Positions 28,605-37,835 of a stretch of DNA of 64,000 nt are shown in pieces. The stretch covers positions 1,426,001 to 1,490,000 of the forward strand of contig NZ_AP012326.1 in NCBI RefSeq assembly GCF_001042595.1, given 5' to 3'. Origin of the DNA: Bifidobacterium dentium JCM 1195 = DSM 20436. Its GTDB lineage: Bacteria > Actinomycetota > Actinomycetes > Actinomycetales > Bifidobacteriaceae. Each line of letters opens with the position of its first letter. Within the stretch, counting starts at the first letter, position 1. The notes beneath the pieces are model-generated. The model was not told where the DNA came from and did not search any database. It saw only the letters and a list, made by a program, of their open reading frames with translations. Position numbers and translations under genes: made by a program.

Positions 28605-29695
28605 GGTGCCACTCCAATCTTCGTAAGTCCTGCGTCTTCAGGAAGTCCCAATGCCACATTCAACGACTGCACGGCCTGTCCGGCAGTGCCTCGGTTGAGG
28701 TTGTCAATGGCCGCAAACGCCAGCAGACGACCGGCATTATGATCGACGGCCACTTGGATGTGGGCCGCATTCGAGCCAATGATGTTGGCAGTGGCCGGCA
28801 TCACGCCTTCCGGCAACACCACCATGAAATCCTGCCCTGCATAGGCGTCGAGCCATACCTGTCGGATTTCGGCATCGCTCATGCCCAACGCCTTGTCGGT
28901 GAGTCTGGCGGAAACGGATGCGAGGATGCCTCGTGCCATCGGCACCAGAATCGGCGTGAATCCAAGCGTGAACCCTTCAGCCGCGGAAGCTTGCTTACCG
29001 GCAGCATGAGCAAAGTTCTGCAGAATCTCGGGAATGTGACGATGCGTGCCGCCCACGGAATACGGCAGAGCCGATCCGAACGCCTCGGCGGCCAGCAGAT
29101 TGGTGCGCTTGAGATTCTTGCCGGCACCGGAGTAGCCGACCACCAGATCGGCCACGATGTCTTTCGGCTCGATCAGGCCCTGGGCCACGCCCGGCTGCAG
29201 AGCCAATGTGGTGGCGGTCACGTTACAACCCGGCCCCGCGATGCGTTTGGATCCCGGGAGGGCCTCGCGCTGACGAACGTACGAGCCATCGGCCGAAGTA
29301 CCGGTGATGAGTTCCGGCATGCCATAGGTCCAATGCTCGTAGAAATCACCGCCATAGAACTCGTCCCACGCCGAGCGCTCCTCGAGTCGGTGATCGGCGC
29401 CCAGATCCACCACCACGGCATTCGCGTCAAGCTTGGAGGCCAATGCCCCGGAAGCGCCATGCGGCAATGCGAGAATGATTACATCATGCCCATTAAGCAC
29501 TTCGGGGGTGGTGTCCTCCACCACCAGATCGGCCAATTGCGGAATATGGGGCATGTGCTTGCCGAGCTTGTCCCCCACCGAGGAATGTCCGGCGACGCAT
29601 GTCACCTCGAAATTCGGATGGGCGGCGAGTATACGGAGCGCCTCACCCCCCGCATACCCGGTCGCACCGGCCACGGCTACCGTATATTTGGCCAT
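28601..29695 (-). CDS. argC: N-acetyl-gamma-glutamyl-phosphate reductase
   Basis: This NADPH-dependent reductase is the first gene of the cluster. The Rossmann motif VAVAGATGYAGGEALRIL lies at the N-terminus, and the active-site Cys in AGPGCNVTATTLAL near 158. 364 residues, complete. It is preceded by a perfect ARG box about 60 bases upstream of the ATG, so it heads the ArgR-controlled transcript argC-J-B-D-F-R. Confidence 0.97.
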   Translation of the reverse strand: MAKYTVAVAGATGYAGGEALRILAAHPNFEVTCVAGHSSVGDKLGKHMPHIPQLADLVVEDTTPEVLNGHDVIILALPHGASGALASKLDANAVVVDLGADHRLEERSAWDEFYGGDFYEHWTYGMPELITGTSADGSYVRQREALPGSKRIAGPGCNVTATTLALQPGVAQGLIEPKDIVADLVVGYSGAGKNLKRTNLLAAEAFGSALPYSVGGTHRHIPEILQNFAHAAGKQASAAEGFTLGFTPILVPMARGILASVSARLTDKALGMSDAEIRQVWLDAYAGQDFMVVLPEGVMPATANIIGSNAAHIQVAVDHNAGRLLAFAAIDNLNRGTAGQAVQSLNVALGLPEDAGLTKIGVAP

Positions 29696-29756
29696 GTCAC
29701 GTCTCTTTTCCTTGACTCACTGAAACACCCCCAGCATACACTTTATGCAGTACATT

Positions 29757-29770
29757 GCATAATTATGCAT
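29757..29770 (-). promoter_or_regulatory. Palindromic ArgR (ARG) box upstream of argC
   Basis: TGCATAATTATGCA is a perfect palindrome and fits TGNATWWWWATNCA. A half-match (TTTATGCA) at 29743-29750 lies 6 bases closer to argC, giving the paired-box layout usual for ArgR operators. Located 61 bases upstream of the argC ATG. Confidence 0.8.
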
Positions 29771-29828
29771 CCGAAATGTGTCGGATAGTGGTCATCGTGA
29801 TGTGCCAGCATGGACGGCACGGCAACGG

Positions 29829-30566
29829 TCAGGCAGACAGCGAACCGGATTCCGACGAGCCTGAACCGCCGCCAAGCATATGCTGCAGCAGCTGATCATA
29901 AAGCTCGGTGGAAGAGATGCCGTGCACAGCCATCCAGATCACGCCGATGGTGTAGAGCACGTTGATTACCAATGCGGCTACGCCCAGCCAGAATCCTTTC
30001 ATATGGAAGGTCTTGGTACGCCACATGGCCACGCCGCCCATCAGTGCGGGCACCACCGGTACCGGCAGAAGGATGGTGAACACCAGCGAAAGAATCGCAT
30101 AGGAATCCCAATGCCCATACAGCGGGTTCTGATTGGGATCGTTCAGATCGATGTTGCCCCGCATTCGCGGCTGCCGTCCGCTCGGCGCCTGTTGATCGTA
30201 CTGCTGCTGCGGGTTACCGTTCCAGCCATAGGGATTGTTCTGATACGGATTCTGGTTCTGGTACGGATTGCCCGGCTGGCCGCCATACTGCTGCGAATAC
30301 GGATAGCCTGCGGGAGTAGGTTGTTGAGGCTGCCGAACCTCGGCGCCCTGCTGGTTGGAGGAATTCGTCTCGATTTCCGGCGCACCATAGACGTAGGGAT
30401 TGTATCCGGAAGGGTATTGGTTGGCCATTGCACCATATTCCGGCTGGGCATACTGTCCGTATTGAGGCGTGTTCGAACCTTCGGAAGACGACGAAACCGG
30501 AGCGGCACCGGCCGTCCCCTGACGTTCATCGGGATTGTTCGGCTGATATTGCTCCGGTTCGTTCAT
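29829..30566 (-). CDS. Pro/Gln/Tyr-rich membrane protein (DUF4190-like)
   Basis: The protein has 245 residues. Residues 1-145 are disordered and rich in Pro, Gln, Asn, Tyr and Gly, with repeats such as NPYQNQNPYQNNPYG. Residues 150-215 hold two membrane helices (SYAILSLVFTILLPVPVVPA and GFWLGVAALVINVLYTIGVI), the DUF4190-type hairpin common in actinobacteria. The C-terminus is short and Ser/Gly-rich. AGAGGATAACG before the ATG is a good ribosome site. No function is known; it lies between pheT and the arginine cluster. Confidence 0.75.
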   Translation of the reverse strand: MNEPEQYQPNNPDERQGTAGAAPVSSSSEGSNTPQYGQYAQPEYGAMANQYPSGYNPYVYGAPEIETNSSNQQGAEVRQPQQPTPAGYPYSQQYGGQPGNPYQNQNPYQNNPYGWNGNPQQQYDQQAPSGRQPRMRGNIDLNDPNQNPLYGHWDSYAILSLVFTILLPVPVVPALMGGVAMWRTKTFHMKGFWLGVAALVINVLYTIGVIWMAVHGISSTELYDQLLQHMLGGGSGSSESGSLSA

Positions 30567-30598
30567 CGTTATCCTCTTATCTATCGTTGCTCGAAACG

Positions 30599-33208
30599 TC
30601 AGGCGCGCAACTGTGCGCCCAATTTGCTTGCCTCGTCAACAATACGCTTGCGAATCGCCTCACTGTCTTCGGAAGTCAGCGTCTTATCCGGAGCGCGGAA
30701 TGTGACTGCATAGGCCAGGGACTTCACGCCTTCGCCCAGTTGGTCGCCGGTAAACACGTCGAACAGCTTGATGTCTTCAAGACTATCGCCTGCGGCCTCG
30801 GCGATGACCTGCTGCAACGCGGCGGCGGTGACATCGTTCGGCACGGTGAAGGCCAGATCCTGCTTGACCGGAGGGAAGGTGGAAATCGGCTTGGCCTGCA
30901 CCGGCTTGCCACTTAGGGTGGCGAACAACGCAGTCAGGTCAAGTTCGAAAGCCGCGGAATGCGCAGGCAAGCCCAGCGCTTCGTTCACATGCGGATGCAG
31001 TTCGCCGACCATACCGACAAAAGCATCGCCGGCCATCACGCGAGCGGCACGGCCCGGATGCCATTGCGCCGGAACATCCTCGGCCTTCGGCTGATCCAAC
31101 GTAAGGCCAGCGCCAATACGATCGGAAATACGGTGCACGGCTTCAACGGCATCGCTCCAATCCACCGCACGACGTTCACCCAACCAACCGGTGTCGACGG
31201 CATTGCCGGTCAGGATGCCCGCGACATGCATCGGCTGATCCGGTAGGCCTGCGTCGAGCGCCGCCAACTGTTCGTCGGTCGGACGCACCGCGCCGGGCAA
31301 CGCCGGGATGGCCGGCGCGTTCGGATCCCACAGATACACATGGCCGATTTCATACAGCGACACGTTCTCCACACCACGACGCAGATTGCGCTGTACGGTC
31401 TGGGCCAAAGTCGGCATGATGGCGCGGCGCAGGAACGGGCGGTCGCCGGCAAGCGGATTGGCGATCTCGACGCTGACCTTCTTGATCTCATCCTTGTCGT
31501 AGGCGAAGTACTTGTAGTCCTCGTCACCCACGAACGGGTAGCTCAACGTCTCGACCATGCCGTATTCCGCAAGCTCGTCGGCAATCTGGCGCTTACGCAG
31601 CTGTTCGGCAGTCAGTCCGACCTTACCTTCGACGGGAGCCGGCGGCACGGTGACAGGAATTTCATCGTAGCCAACCAGACGCGCCACTTCCTCCACCAGG
31701 TCGCACGGCTCATTGAGATCCGGACGCCAACTCGGCGCAGTTACGGAAAATTCGCCATTGCCGCCACCTGCGACGGAGCAGCCAATGTCGGTCAGGATGC
31801 CGCTGATGGTGTTCACGTCAGTGTCGAGACCCGCCACGCGAGCCACCTCGGTGGCTTTGAAATGGATGGTGCGCGCAGGGGTGACGGTGTTGACATCGGT
31901 GGGATGTTCGCTCGGCTCGCCATTGCCGTACTTGACCATGAGCTCGGCGGCCATCTGTGCGGCGGCCGGCTGCAGCTGATCGTCCACGCCACGTTCAAAA
32001 CGGCGGGATGCCTCGGATGGAATCTTGTGGCGACGTGCGGAACGTGCAATCGACACCTGATCGAAATGCGCGGATTCAAGCAGGATGTTCTTGGTCTCGG
32101 CGGTCACCTCACCGTATAGGCCACCCATCACGCCGGCGATGCCGAGGATGCGTGAGCCATGCTCGCCATTGGGCGAATCGGTGATAAGCAGATCTTCCAC
32201 GCTCAGGTCATGCTTCTTGCCGTCCAGCGTGGTCAGGGTCTCGCCCTCGACAGCACGCCGAACCACGATCGGGCCTTCGATTTTGTCGAGATCATAGGCG
32301 TGCATCGGCTGACCGAGGTCGAGCATCACGTAGTTGGTGACGTCCACAGCCAAGGAAATGGAGCGCATGCCCGCACGGGTCAGGCGACGGCGCATCCAAT
32401 TCGGAGTGTGGCTTGCAGGGTCGAAGCCATGCACCGCACGGGCGTAGTATCGGTCGCAACCAATTACGCCGTGAATCGGGTTGTTGTCTTCGACGATCAC
32501 CTCGATGTCGGTCTTCGTACCCTCCGGCAGGCCTTGGGTGACCGGCGCCTTTCCGTTCAATGCCACTGCCGGATCGACATAGGCCGCTCCGGTGGAGTGG
32601 TGATATTCACGGGCCACGCCGCGGTAGGAGAACGCATAGCCGCGATCCGGGGTGATGTTGATCTCCAGCAACGGCTCGTCCAAGTGCAGCAGGTGCATGG
32701 CGTCGTCGCCCGGCTTGAGCGCCTCGTACTCCTCCGGAGTGAAGCCGTACTTGCGAAGCAGGATGATACCGTCATGATTGTCGCCGAGGCCCAGTTCTCG
32801 CTCGGAAGCGCACATGCCGTTGGAGATGTGGCCGTAAGTCTTGCGCGGTTCGATCTTGAAATCGCCCGGCAGCACTGCGCCCGGCAGGGTCACGACGACC
32901 TTCTCGCCCGCGGCCATGTTCGGCGCACCGCAGATGATGCCACGCGGTACTTTGTTGCCGTTCTCGTCGGTCTCGTTATATTCGTCGCCGACGTCGACGT
33001 GGCACCAGTTGATGATCTTGCCGTTCTTCTGTGGTTCCGGGGTGGCGTCAACCACGTAGCCGACCACGATAGGTCCGACGAGCTGGGATGTGTGAATCTC
33101 CTCCTCTTCGAGACCGACCTTCACCAGATCCTTGGCAAGCTGTTCATAGGTAAGGCCTTCCGGAACCTCGACGTGGTCCTTGAGCCAATCAATATCTACC
33201 ATTGGCAT
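30599..33208 (-). CDS. pheT: Phenylalanine-tRNA ligase beta subunit
   Basis: The large subunit of the heterotetrameric enzyme has 869 residues. The N-terminal tRNA-binding OB domain (GYVVDATPEPQKNGKIINW) lies near 50, the B3/B4 editing domain at about 210-390, B5 at about 410-490, a catalytic-like core follows, and a C-terminal anticodon-binding FDX-ACB domain closes it (FPPVKQDLAFTVPNDVTA near 780). GGGGAG precedes the ATG at 33206-33208. It directly follows pheS (7-base gap), the usual order. Confidence 0.97.
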   Translation of the reverse strand: MPMVDIDWLKDHVEVPEGLTYEQLAKDLVKVGLEEEEIHTSQLVGPIVVGYVVDATPEPQKNGKIINWCHVDVGDEYNETDENGNKVPRGIICGAPNMAAGEKVVVTLPGAVLPGDFKIEPRKTYGHISNGMCASERELGLGDNHDGIILLRKYGFTPEEYEALKPGDDAMHLLHLDEPLLEINITPDRGYAFSYRGVAREYHHSTGAAYVDPAVALNGKAPVTQGLPEGTKTDIEVIVEDNNPIHGVIGCDRYYARAVHGFDPASHTPNWMRRRLTRAGMRSISLAVDVTNYVMLDLGQPMHAYDLDKIEGPIVVRRAVEGETLTTLDGKKHDLSVEDLLITDSPNGEHGSRILGIAGVMGGLYGEVTAETKNILLESAHFDQVSIARSARRHKIPSEASRRFERGVDDQLQPAAAQMAAELMVKYGNGEPSEHPTDVNTVTPARTIHFKATEVARVAGLDTDVNTISGILTDIGCSVAGGGNGEFSVTAPSWRPDLNEPCDLVEEVARLVGYDEIPVTVPPAPVEGKVGLTAEQLRKRQIADELAEYGMVETLSYPFVGDEDYKYFAYDKDEIKKVSVEIANPLAGDRPFLRRAIMPTLAQTVQRNLRRGVENVSLYEIGHVYLWDPNAPAIPALPGAVRPTDEQLAALDAGLPDQPMHVAGILTGNAVDTGWLGERRAVDWSDAVEAVHRISDRIGAGLTLDQPKAEDVPAQWHPGRAARVMAGDAFVGMVGELHPHVNEALGLPAHSAAFELDLTALFATLSGKPVQAKPISTFPPVKQDLAFTVPNDVTAAALQQVIAEAAGDSLEDIKLFDVFTGDQLGEGVKSLAYAVTFRAPDKTLTSEDSEAIRKRIVDEASKLGAQLRA

Positions 33209-33215
33209 GGGTCAA

Positions 33216-34283
33216 TCACTCCCCCATCACAAACTGTTCGCTGAATCGCACGTCACCTTCGACCAGGTCGTGCATGTCATTGATGTCATGGCGCAGCAGC
33301 AACGTACGCTCCACGCCGACGCCGAAGGCAAAGCCCGTATAGACTTCCGGGTCGAGGCCGGCGGACTTGAGCACGTTCGGGTTGACCATACCGCAGCCAC
33401 CCCATTCGAGCCAGCCCGCACCACCCTTCTTGTCAGGGAACCACAGGTCGAGTTCGGCGCTCGGCTCGGTGAATGGGAAGTAGCTCGGACGCAGGCGGGT
33501 CTTGGCTTCGGGACCGAACATGGCCACGGCAAGCTTGTCAAGCACGCCCTTCAAATCAGCCATCGTCAGATGCTTGTCAACGGCGAGGGCCTCGACCTGA
33601 TGGAACACAGGGGTGTGGGTGGCGTCAAGCTCATCGGTGCGGAACACACGGCCCGGGCAAGCGATGTACAGCGGCACGCCGCGGGTGAGAAGACCTCGTA
33701 CCTGGTCGGAGGAGGTCTGAGTGCGCAGCACCATGTTGGAACCGACGAATCCAGCGGCATCCTTGGCCTGGTTGCCCTTGACATAGAAGGTATCCTGCAT
33801 CTGGCGCGCCGGATGGTCCGGACCAAAATTCAGGGCGTCGAAGTCATACCACTCGGTCTCAACCTCCGGACCGTCGGAAATCTGCCAGCCCATGGAGATG
33901 AAGAAGTCCTCGACGTCTTCCATCAGCTTCGGCAACGGATGACGCGCGCCAAGCGGCTTGCGGTTGACGGGCAGGGTCATATCCACGGTTTCGGAAGCCA
34001 GCGCACGGGCCTCCTCCTCGGCCTTGACCTGCTGCTCCTTGGTGCCGTACGCACGACCGAAGTCAGCGCGCAGTTTACCCATGACCTTGCCGGCTTCCTT
34101 CTTCTGATCCTTCGGTAGCGCACCGATGGCCTTGCTGGCCTGCGTCATCGCGGAATCCGCGCCGGCGTATTGCGTCTTGATGGCTTTCAATTCCTCCATA
34201 CTGGAGGCGTTTTCGATTTTCGCGATGCCCTCGGAAACCGCATCGGTCACCGCTTGGGCGTCGAACACCGCACCTTCTGCCAC
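33216..34283 (-). CDS. pheS: Phenylalanine-tRNA ligase alpha subunit
   Basis: Catalytic subunit, class II synthetase. I place the start at the GTG at 34281-34283 (VAEGAVFDAQAVTDAV) since GAAAGG stands 6 bases before it; the frame open upstream is AT-rich and unlike the family. An N-terminal coiled coil of about 85 residues comes first. Motif 2 (FRTDELDATHTPVFHQVE) lies near 210 and motif 3 (YTGFAFGVGVERTLLLRHDI) near 325. 355 residues. It heads the pheST pair. Confidence 0.97.
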   Translation of the reverse strand: MAEGAVFDAQAVTDAVSEGIAKIENASSMEELKAIKTQYAGADSAMTQASKAIGALPKDQKKEAGKVMGKLRADFGRAYGTKEQQVKAEEEARALASETVDMTLPVNRKPLGARHPLPKLMEDVEDFFISMGWQISDGPEVETEWYDFDALNFGPDHPARQMQDTFYVKGNQAKDAAGFVGSNMVLRTQTSSDQVRGLLTRGVPLYIACPGRVFRTDELDATHTPVFHQVEALAVDKHLTMADLKGVLDKLAVAMFGPEAKTRLRPSYFPFTEPSAELDLWFPDKKGGAGWLEWGGCGMVNPNVLKSAGLDPEVYTGFAFGVGVERTLLLRHDINDMHDLVEGDVRFSEQFVMGE

Positions 34284-34348
34284 GAGATACCTTTCTAATT
34301 TCCCGTTTGTTTTACGCGAAAAACGCGCAATTTCAACGTTTTCCGACT

Positions 34349-35221
34349 TCACATTCTTTCAACATGACTCGACATAGCCAAGCTCAGCAGCATCACCGCC
34401 GCGCTGGTGCCGAGGTTCAGGGACTCCGCCTTGCCGTAAATCGGAATCGACACGATTCGGTCGGTCCGATCCAGCACTTCGCGAGTAAGTCCTCGCGCCT
34501 CATTGCCGAAGATCATCGTCTTGGCACCGGCCAGCGTGGATGGCTCGGCAAGCACATCGGTCAGCGGTTCCGGGGGCCTGGAGTCCGTGCCGTACACATC
34601 CGCCGCGTATATGGCGAGATTCCGCTCGTCGCACCAAGCGAAAAACGCCTCCGTACCCATGGTGAGTACCGGCAGATGGAACAATGAGCCCGCAGTGGAG
34701 CGAATCACCTTCGGGTTGAAGATGTCCACGCATTCGTCGACGAACACCACGGCCGCACAGCCGGCGGCATCCGCGGAACGGATCACGGTTCCGGCGTTGC
34801 CCGGATCGCGAACCTGCCAGAACGCAGCGACCATGGCATTGTCGCCAAAGGATTCCACGTTTCCGGCGGCGTCCAGAAATCCTTGCATGTCGGCCACGGC
34901 GAGCACGCCTTGCGCATCGGAGCTCATATGCCGCATCACCGCATGCGTCACCTTGTGGACATAGGCACCGGCCTGCATGGCCTTGCCTGCCATCTGCGCC
35001 ACCGTATCGGTCAGGAACGGAGCGTCGGGTTCGGTGCCGATCGCCTCCACATACAGATCCCGCACGATGTCGGGATGCCAGGTCAGCAGCTCGCGTACCG
35101 ATTGAGGCCCCTCCACCAGGAAGCGGCCGGCACGTTTTCGCCCCTTGCGCTCCGCAAGTTCGGCGACGCGTCGGATGCGTTCCGCCTTGGGATTCGCGAT
35201 GACTTCGGTTTTAATAGGCAT
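34349..35221 (-). CDS. SpoU/TrmH family RNA 2'-O-methyltransferase
   Basis: The protein has 290 residues. An N-terminal substrate-binding domain (about 20-120) is followed by the SPOUT knot with motif 1 (WQVRDPGNAGTVIRSADAAG) near 152, motif 2 (IFGNEARGLTREVL) near 240 and motif 3 (IPIYGKAESLNLGTSAAVML) near 260. It methylates rRNA or tRNA ribose; the site is unknown. The ATG is preceded by TAGGCT at 7 bases and no ribosome site, so the message may be leaderless, as is frequent in actinobacteria. Confidence 0.92.
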   Translation of the reverse strand: MPIKTEVIANPKAERIRRVAELAERKGRKRAGRFLVEGPQSVRELLTWHPDIVRDLYVEAIGTEPDAPFLTDTVAQMAGKAMQAGAYVHKVTHAVMRHMSSDAQGVLAVADMQGFLDAAGNVESFGDNAMVAAFWQVRDPGNAGTVIRSADAAGCAAVVFVDECVDIFNPKVIRSTAGSLFHLPVLTMGTEAFFAWCDERNLAIYAADVYGTDSRPPEPLTDVLAEPSTLAGAKTMIFGNEARGLTREVLDRTDRIVSIPIYGKAESLNLGTSAAVMLLSLAMSSHVERM

Positions 35222-35412
35222 ACGCGTTAGCCTAACACCATTGTTCCGCCGTACACCCCGTCATGTCGTATTGAGATTCAGTAAACATTCAGATTCGTTT
35301 CAGATTGCACCAAGTGTTCTTTACGCCATACGCCAAGATACGGTTTTTATCATCGGTTCATCGCCGATCGCGACGGCGTATCGTACAGCATCTTCGGCAT
35401 CAAGGGATCATC

Positions 35413-37134
35413 ATGTTCGTCGTAAAGAACGCATGGCAAAGCGTGACCAGAAACAAAGGCCGCAACATACTGATCATTGTGATCGTAACCATCATCGCCG
35501 CCGCAGCGACCATCGGCCTGTCCATTCGGCAGGCGGCGACGACCGCCCGCAACAGCGGGTTGGAGAACACGACCATCACCGCACAGATCAGTCTTGACCG
35601 CAATAAGCTCATCAGTGAATCGAAGTCCGACTCCAGCAGTTCCGACGGCAAGCCGGACTTTGACGCGATGCGTAGCGCATTGGCCGACAAGCAACTCTCG
35701 CTCAGCGACTATCAGAAATACGCCAAGGCCTCATCTTCCGTGAAATCCACGTACTATACCGAAACCGTGGGGCTTGCCGCAACCGATGATTTCCAGCCCG
35801 TCACCGATTCGACCAGTTCATCGAATTCCTCCGATTCGAGCGATTCCAGCTCATCTTCCAGCGATAGCAGCCAACCCCAAGGCAACGGCGGCCCCGGTGG
35901 AGGTGACCAGCCGGGTGGCGGAGACAGCAACGGCACCACTGCCGTCAGCGGCGATTTCTCGCTGGTCGGCTTCTCCTCCGACGAAGCGGTCTCCAATGCG
36001 TCGAACGGTAGTTTCACCATGGTTGACGGTAAGGTCTTCGGTTACGACGAAAGCAGCGACGGGAACGTGATCATCTCCAAGTCGCTCGCGGATTTCAACA
36101 ATCTTTCCGTGGGCGATACCATCAGCGTGACCAACCCCAACGATTCGAGCACCACCTACAAGCTGACCATCGTCGGCATCTACAAGAACTCCACCGATTC
36201 CAATCAGGCCATGGGCGGTCCGATGGCCTCCACCGCCTCCGATCCGGCGAACGCCATCTACACTTCGGTCTCCACGCTCAAGTCGCTCGGCCTCGATGCG
36301 GATTCCAACGCGTCGAGTGATTCCGATACGTCCACGTCCACGACCCAGCTGAACTATACCTACGTCTTCGCCAGCAAATCCGATTACGAGACCTTTGCCA
36401 AGGATGCGAAGAAGGCCGGGCTGAGCAGCGACTACACCGTATCGTCCGCCGACGTGGAGAACTATGAATCCAGCTTGGTACCTCTCGACAACCTATCGAA
36501 GTTCGCACTGACGTTGCTCATCGTGGTGCTTGCCGTCGGTGGTGTGGTACTGGTGGTCATCACCTTGCTGAACGTCCGTGAACGCAAATATGAGATCGGC
36601 GTGCTGACGGCCATCGGCGTGAACAAGGTCAAAGTGGCCGCACAGTTCACCTTGGAGCTGCTGATCGTCACGATGATCGGTCTTGCCTTGGGCGCGGGCA
36701 TCGGCGCGGCAGCCTCCGTACCGGTCTCCAACCAGCTGCTGTCGAGTCAGATCGCGCAACAGCAGTCGCAGCAGGCCAGCCAACGTGAGCAGTTCGGACG
36801 CGACATGCAGGGTACGGACTCCAACGGCGCCGGATCCTCCTCGGATTCCACGGACGGGAATTCCTCCGCCTCGACCGATTCCTCCAGCAAGTCGGGCTCT
36901 GGCGACACCAGTTCCTCCGATGCCACCAATGACGCCAAACAACCGCAGGGCGGTCCGGGCGGCATGATGAACCAGGCCGCGAACTACGTCTCCTCCATCA
37001 ACGCCACCGTCAATCTGGCCGTGGTCGGGCAATTGCTGTTGGTCGGCATCGGCCTGACATTGGTCGCCGCGCTCGTGGCAGTCATCTTCGTCCTGCGCTA
37101 CGAACCGCTGCAGATCCTCGCCGACCGTTCCTGA
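35413..37134 (+). CDS. FtsX/MacB-like ABC transporter permease with Ser/Gly-rich extracellular inserts
   Basis: The protein has 573 residues. The first membrane helix (ILIIVIVTIIAAAATIGLSI) lies near residue 20. A large extracellular domain follows and then three C-terminal helices (ALTLLIVVLAVGGVVLVVIT; LELLIVTMIGLALGAGIGAA; VVGQLLLVGIGLTLVAALVA). Two low-complexity Ser/Asp/Gly stretches stand out, near 135-180 and 460-520; the second lies between helices. AAGGG precedes the ATG at 35413. The matching ATPase follows 11 bases downstream. The pair may export peptides or act mechanically on the cell wall; the cargo is unknown. Confidence 0.9.
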   Translation: MFVVKNAWQSVTRNKGRNILIIVIVTIIAAAATIGLSIRQAATTARNSGLENTTITAQISLDRNKLISESKSDSSSSDGKPDFDAMRSALADKQLSLSDYQKYAKASSSVKSTYYTETVGLAATDDFQPVTDSTSSSNSSDSSDSSSSSSDSSQPQGNGGPGGGDQPGGGDSNGTTAVSGDFSLVGFSSDEAVSNASNGSFTMVDGKVFGYDESSDGNVIISKSLADFNNLSVGDTISVTNPNDSSTTYKLTIVGIYKNSTDSNQAMGGPMASTASDPANAIYTSVSTLKSLGLDADSNASSDSDTSTSTTQLNYTYVFASKSDYETFAKDAKKAGLSSDYTVSSADVENYESSLVPLDNLSKFALTLLIVVLAVGGVVLVVITLLNVRERKYEIGVLTAIGVNKVKVAAQFTLELLIVTMIGLALGAGIGAAASVPVSNQLLSSQIAQQQSQQASQREQFGRDMQGTDSNGAGSSSDSTDGNSSASTDSSSKSGSGDTSSSDATNDAKQPQGGPGGMMNQAANYVSSINATVNLAVVGQLLLVGIGLTLVAALVAVIFVLRYEPLQILADRS

Positions 37135-37145
37135 AAGGACCCATC

Positions 37146-37829
37146 ATGACTGACAATACGACGACCACGGCAATCCTCAAGCTCGATGACGTCAGCTACG
37201 CATATACCAAAGGCGGCAAAAAGGTGCTGAAGAACATCAGCCACGAGTTTCGTGCAGGTACGGTGCACGCCATCACCGGGCCATCCGGCGCCGGCAAGAC
37301 CACGATGCTGTCGTTGATCTCGGGACTGACCAATCCCACGGAGGGCCAGGTCCTCTACAACGGTAACGACCTGGCGAAACAGGACCGTTACCGCTACCGC
37401 AGCCACGACATCGGCGTGATTTTCCAAAGCTTCAATCTGCTGCCGAATCTCACCGTCGCCGAGAACATCATCCTGTCATTGGACGCTTCCGGCAAAACCT
37501 TCGACAAATCAAAGAAGGAGATGGTGCTTGATTTGCTTAAGCAGGTGCATCTGCCTAAGGAGTACGCGAACGAACGGATTCTGCACCTGTCGGGTGGCGA
37601 ACAACAGCGCGTCGCCATCGCTAGGGCGCTAAGCTACAATCCCTCCATCATCGTGGCGGATGAGCCGACCGGTAATCTCGACCTCGCCACGCAGGATGAC
37701 ATCATGGGCATCTTCCGCGCACTGGCCCATGACGATGGCCGTTGCGTGATCATCGTGACACACAGCCCTGAAGTGTCCACGGCCTCCGACGAGGTTTTCG
37801 AACTCGCCCCGATTCGTCGGAGGCCATGA
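37146..37829 (+). CDS. ABC transporter ATP-binding protein (MacB/LolD type)
   Basis: The protein has 227 residues. Walker A (ITGPSGAGKTTMLSLISG) lies near 42, Q-loop (GVIFQSFNLLPNLTVAENI) near 90, signature (LHLSGGEQQRVAIARAL) near 142, Walker B (IIVADEPTGNLDLATQ) near 165, H-loop (VIIVTHSPEV) near 200. It energises the FtsX-like permease encoded just upstream; the two probably form a homodimeric exporter complex. It ends 7 bases before the convergent dipeptidase. Confidence 0.95.
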   Translation: MTDNTTTTAILKLDDVSYAYTKGGKKVLKNISHEFRAGTVHAITGPSGAGKTTMLSLISGLTNPTEGQVLYNGNDLAKQDRYRYRSHDIGVIFQSFNLLPNLTVAENIILSLDASGKTFDKSKKEMVLDLLKQVHLPKEYANERILHLSGGEQQRVAIARALSYNPSIIVADEPTGNLDLATQDDIMGIFRALAHDDGRCVIIVTHSPEVSTASDEVFELAPIRRRP

Positions 37830-37835
37830 CCGTCG

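Noticed and set aside
26559-28742. 727-codon plus-strand frame opposite argB and argJ
   Set aside because: GC-rich antisense shadow; the sense strand encodes argB and argJ with all motifs.
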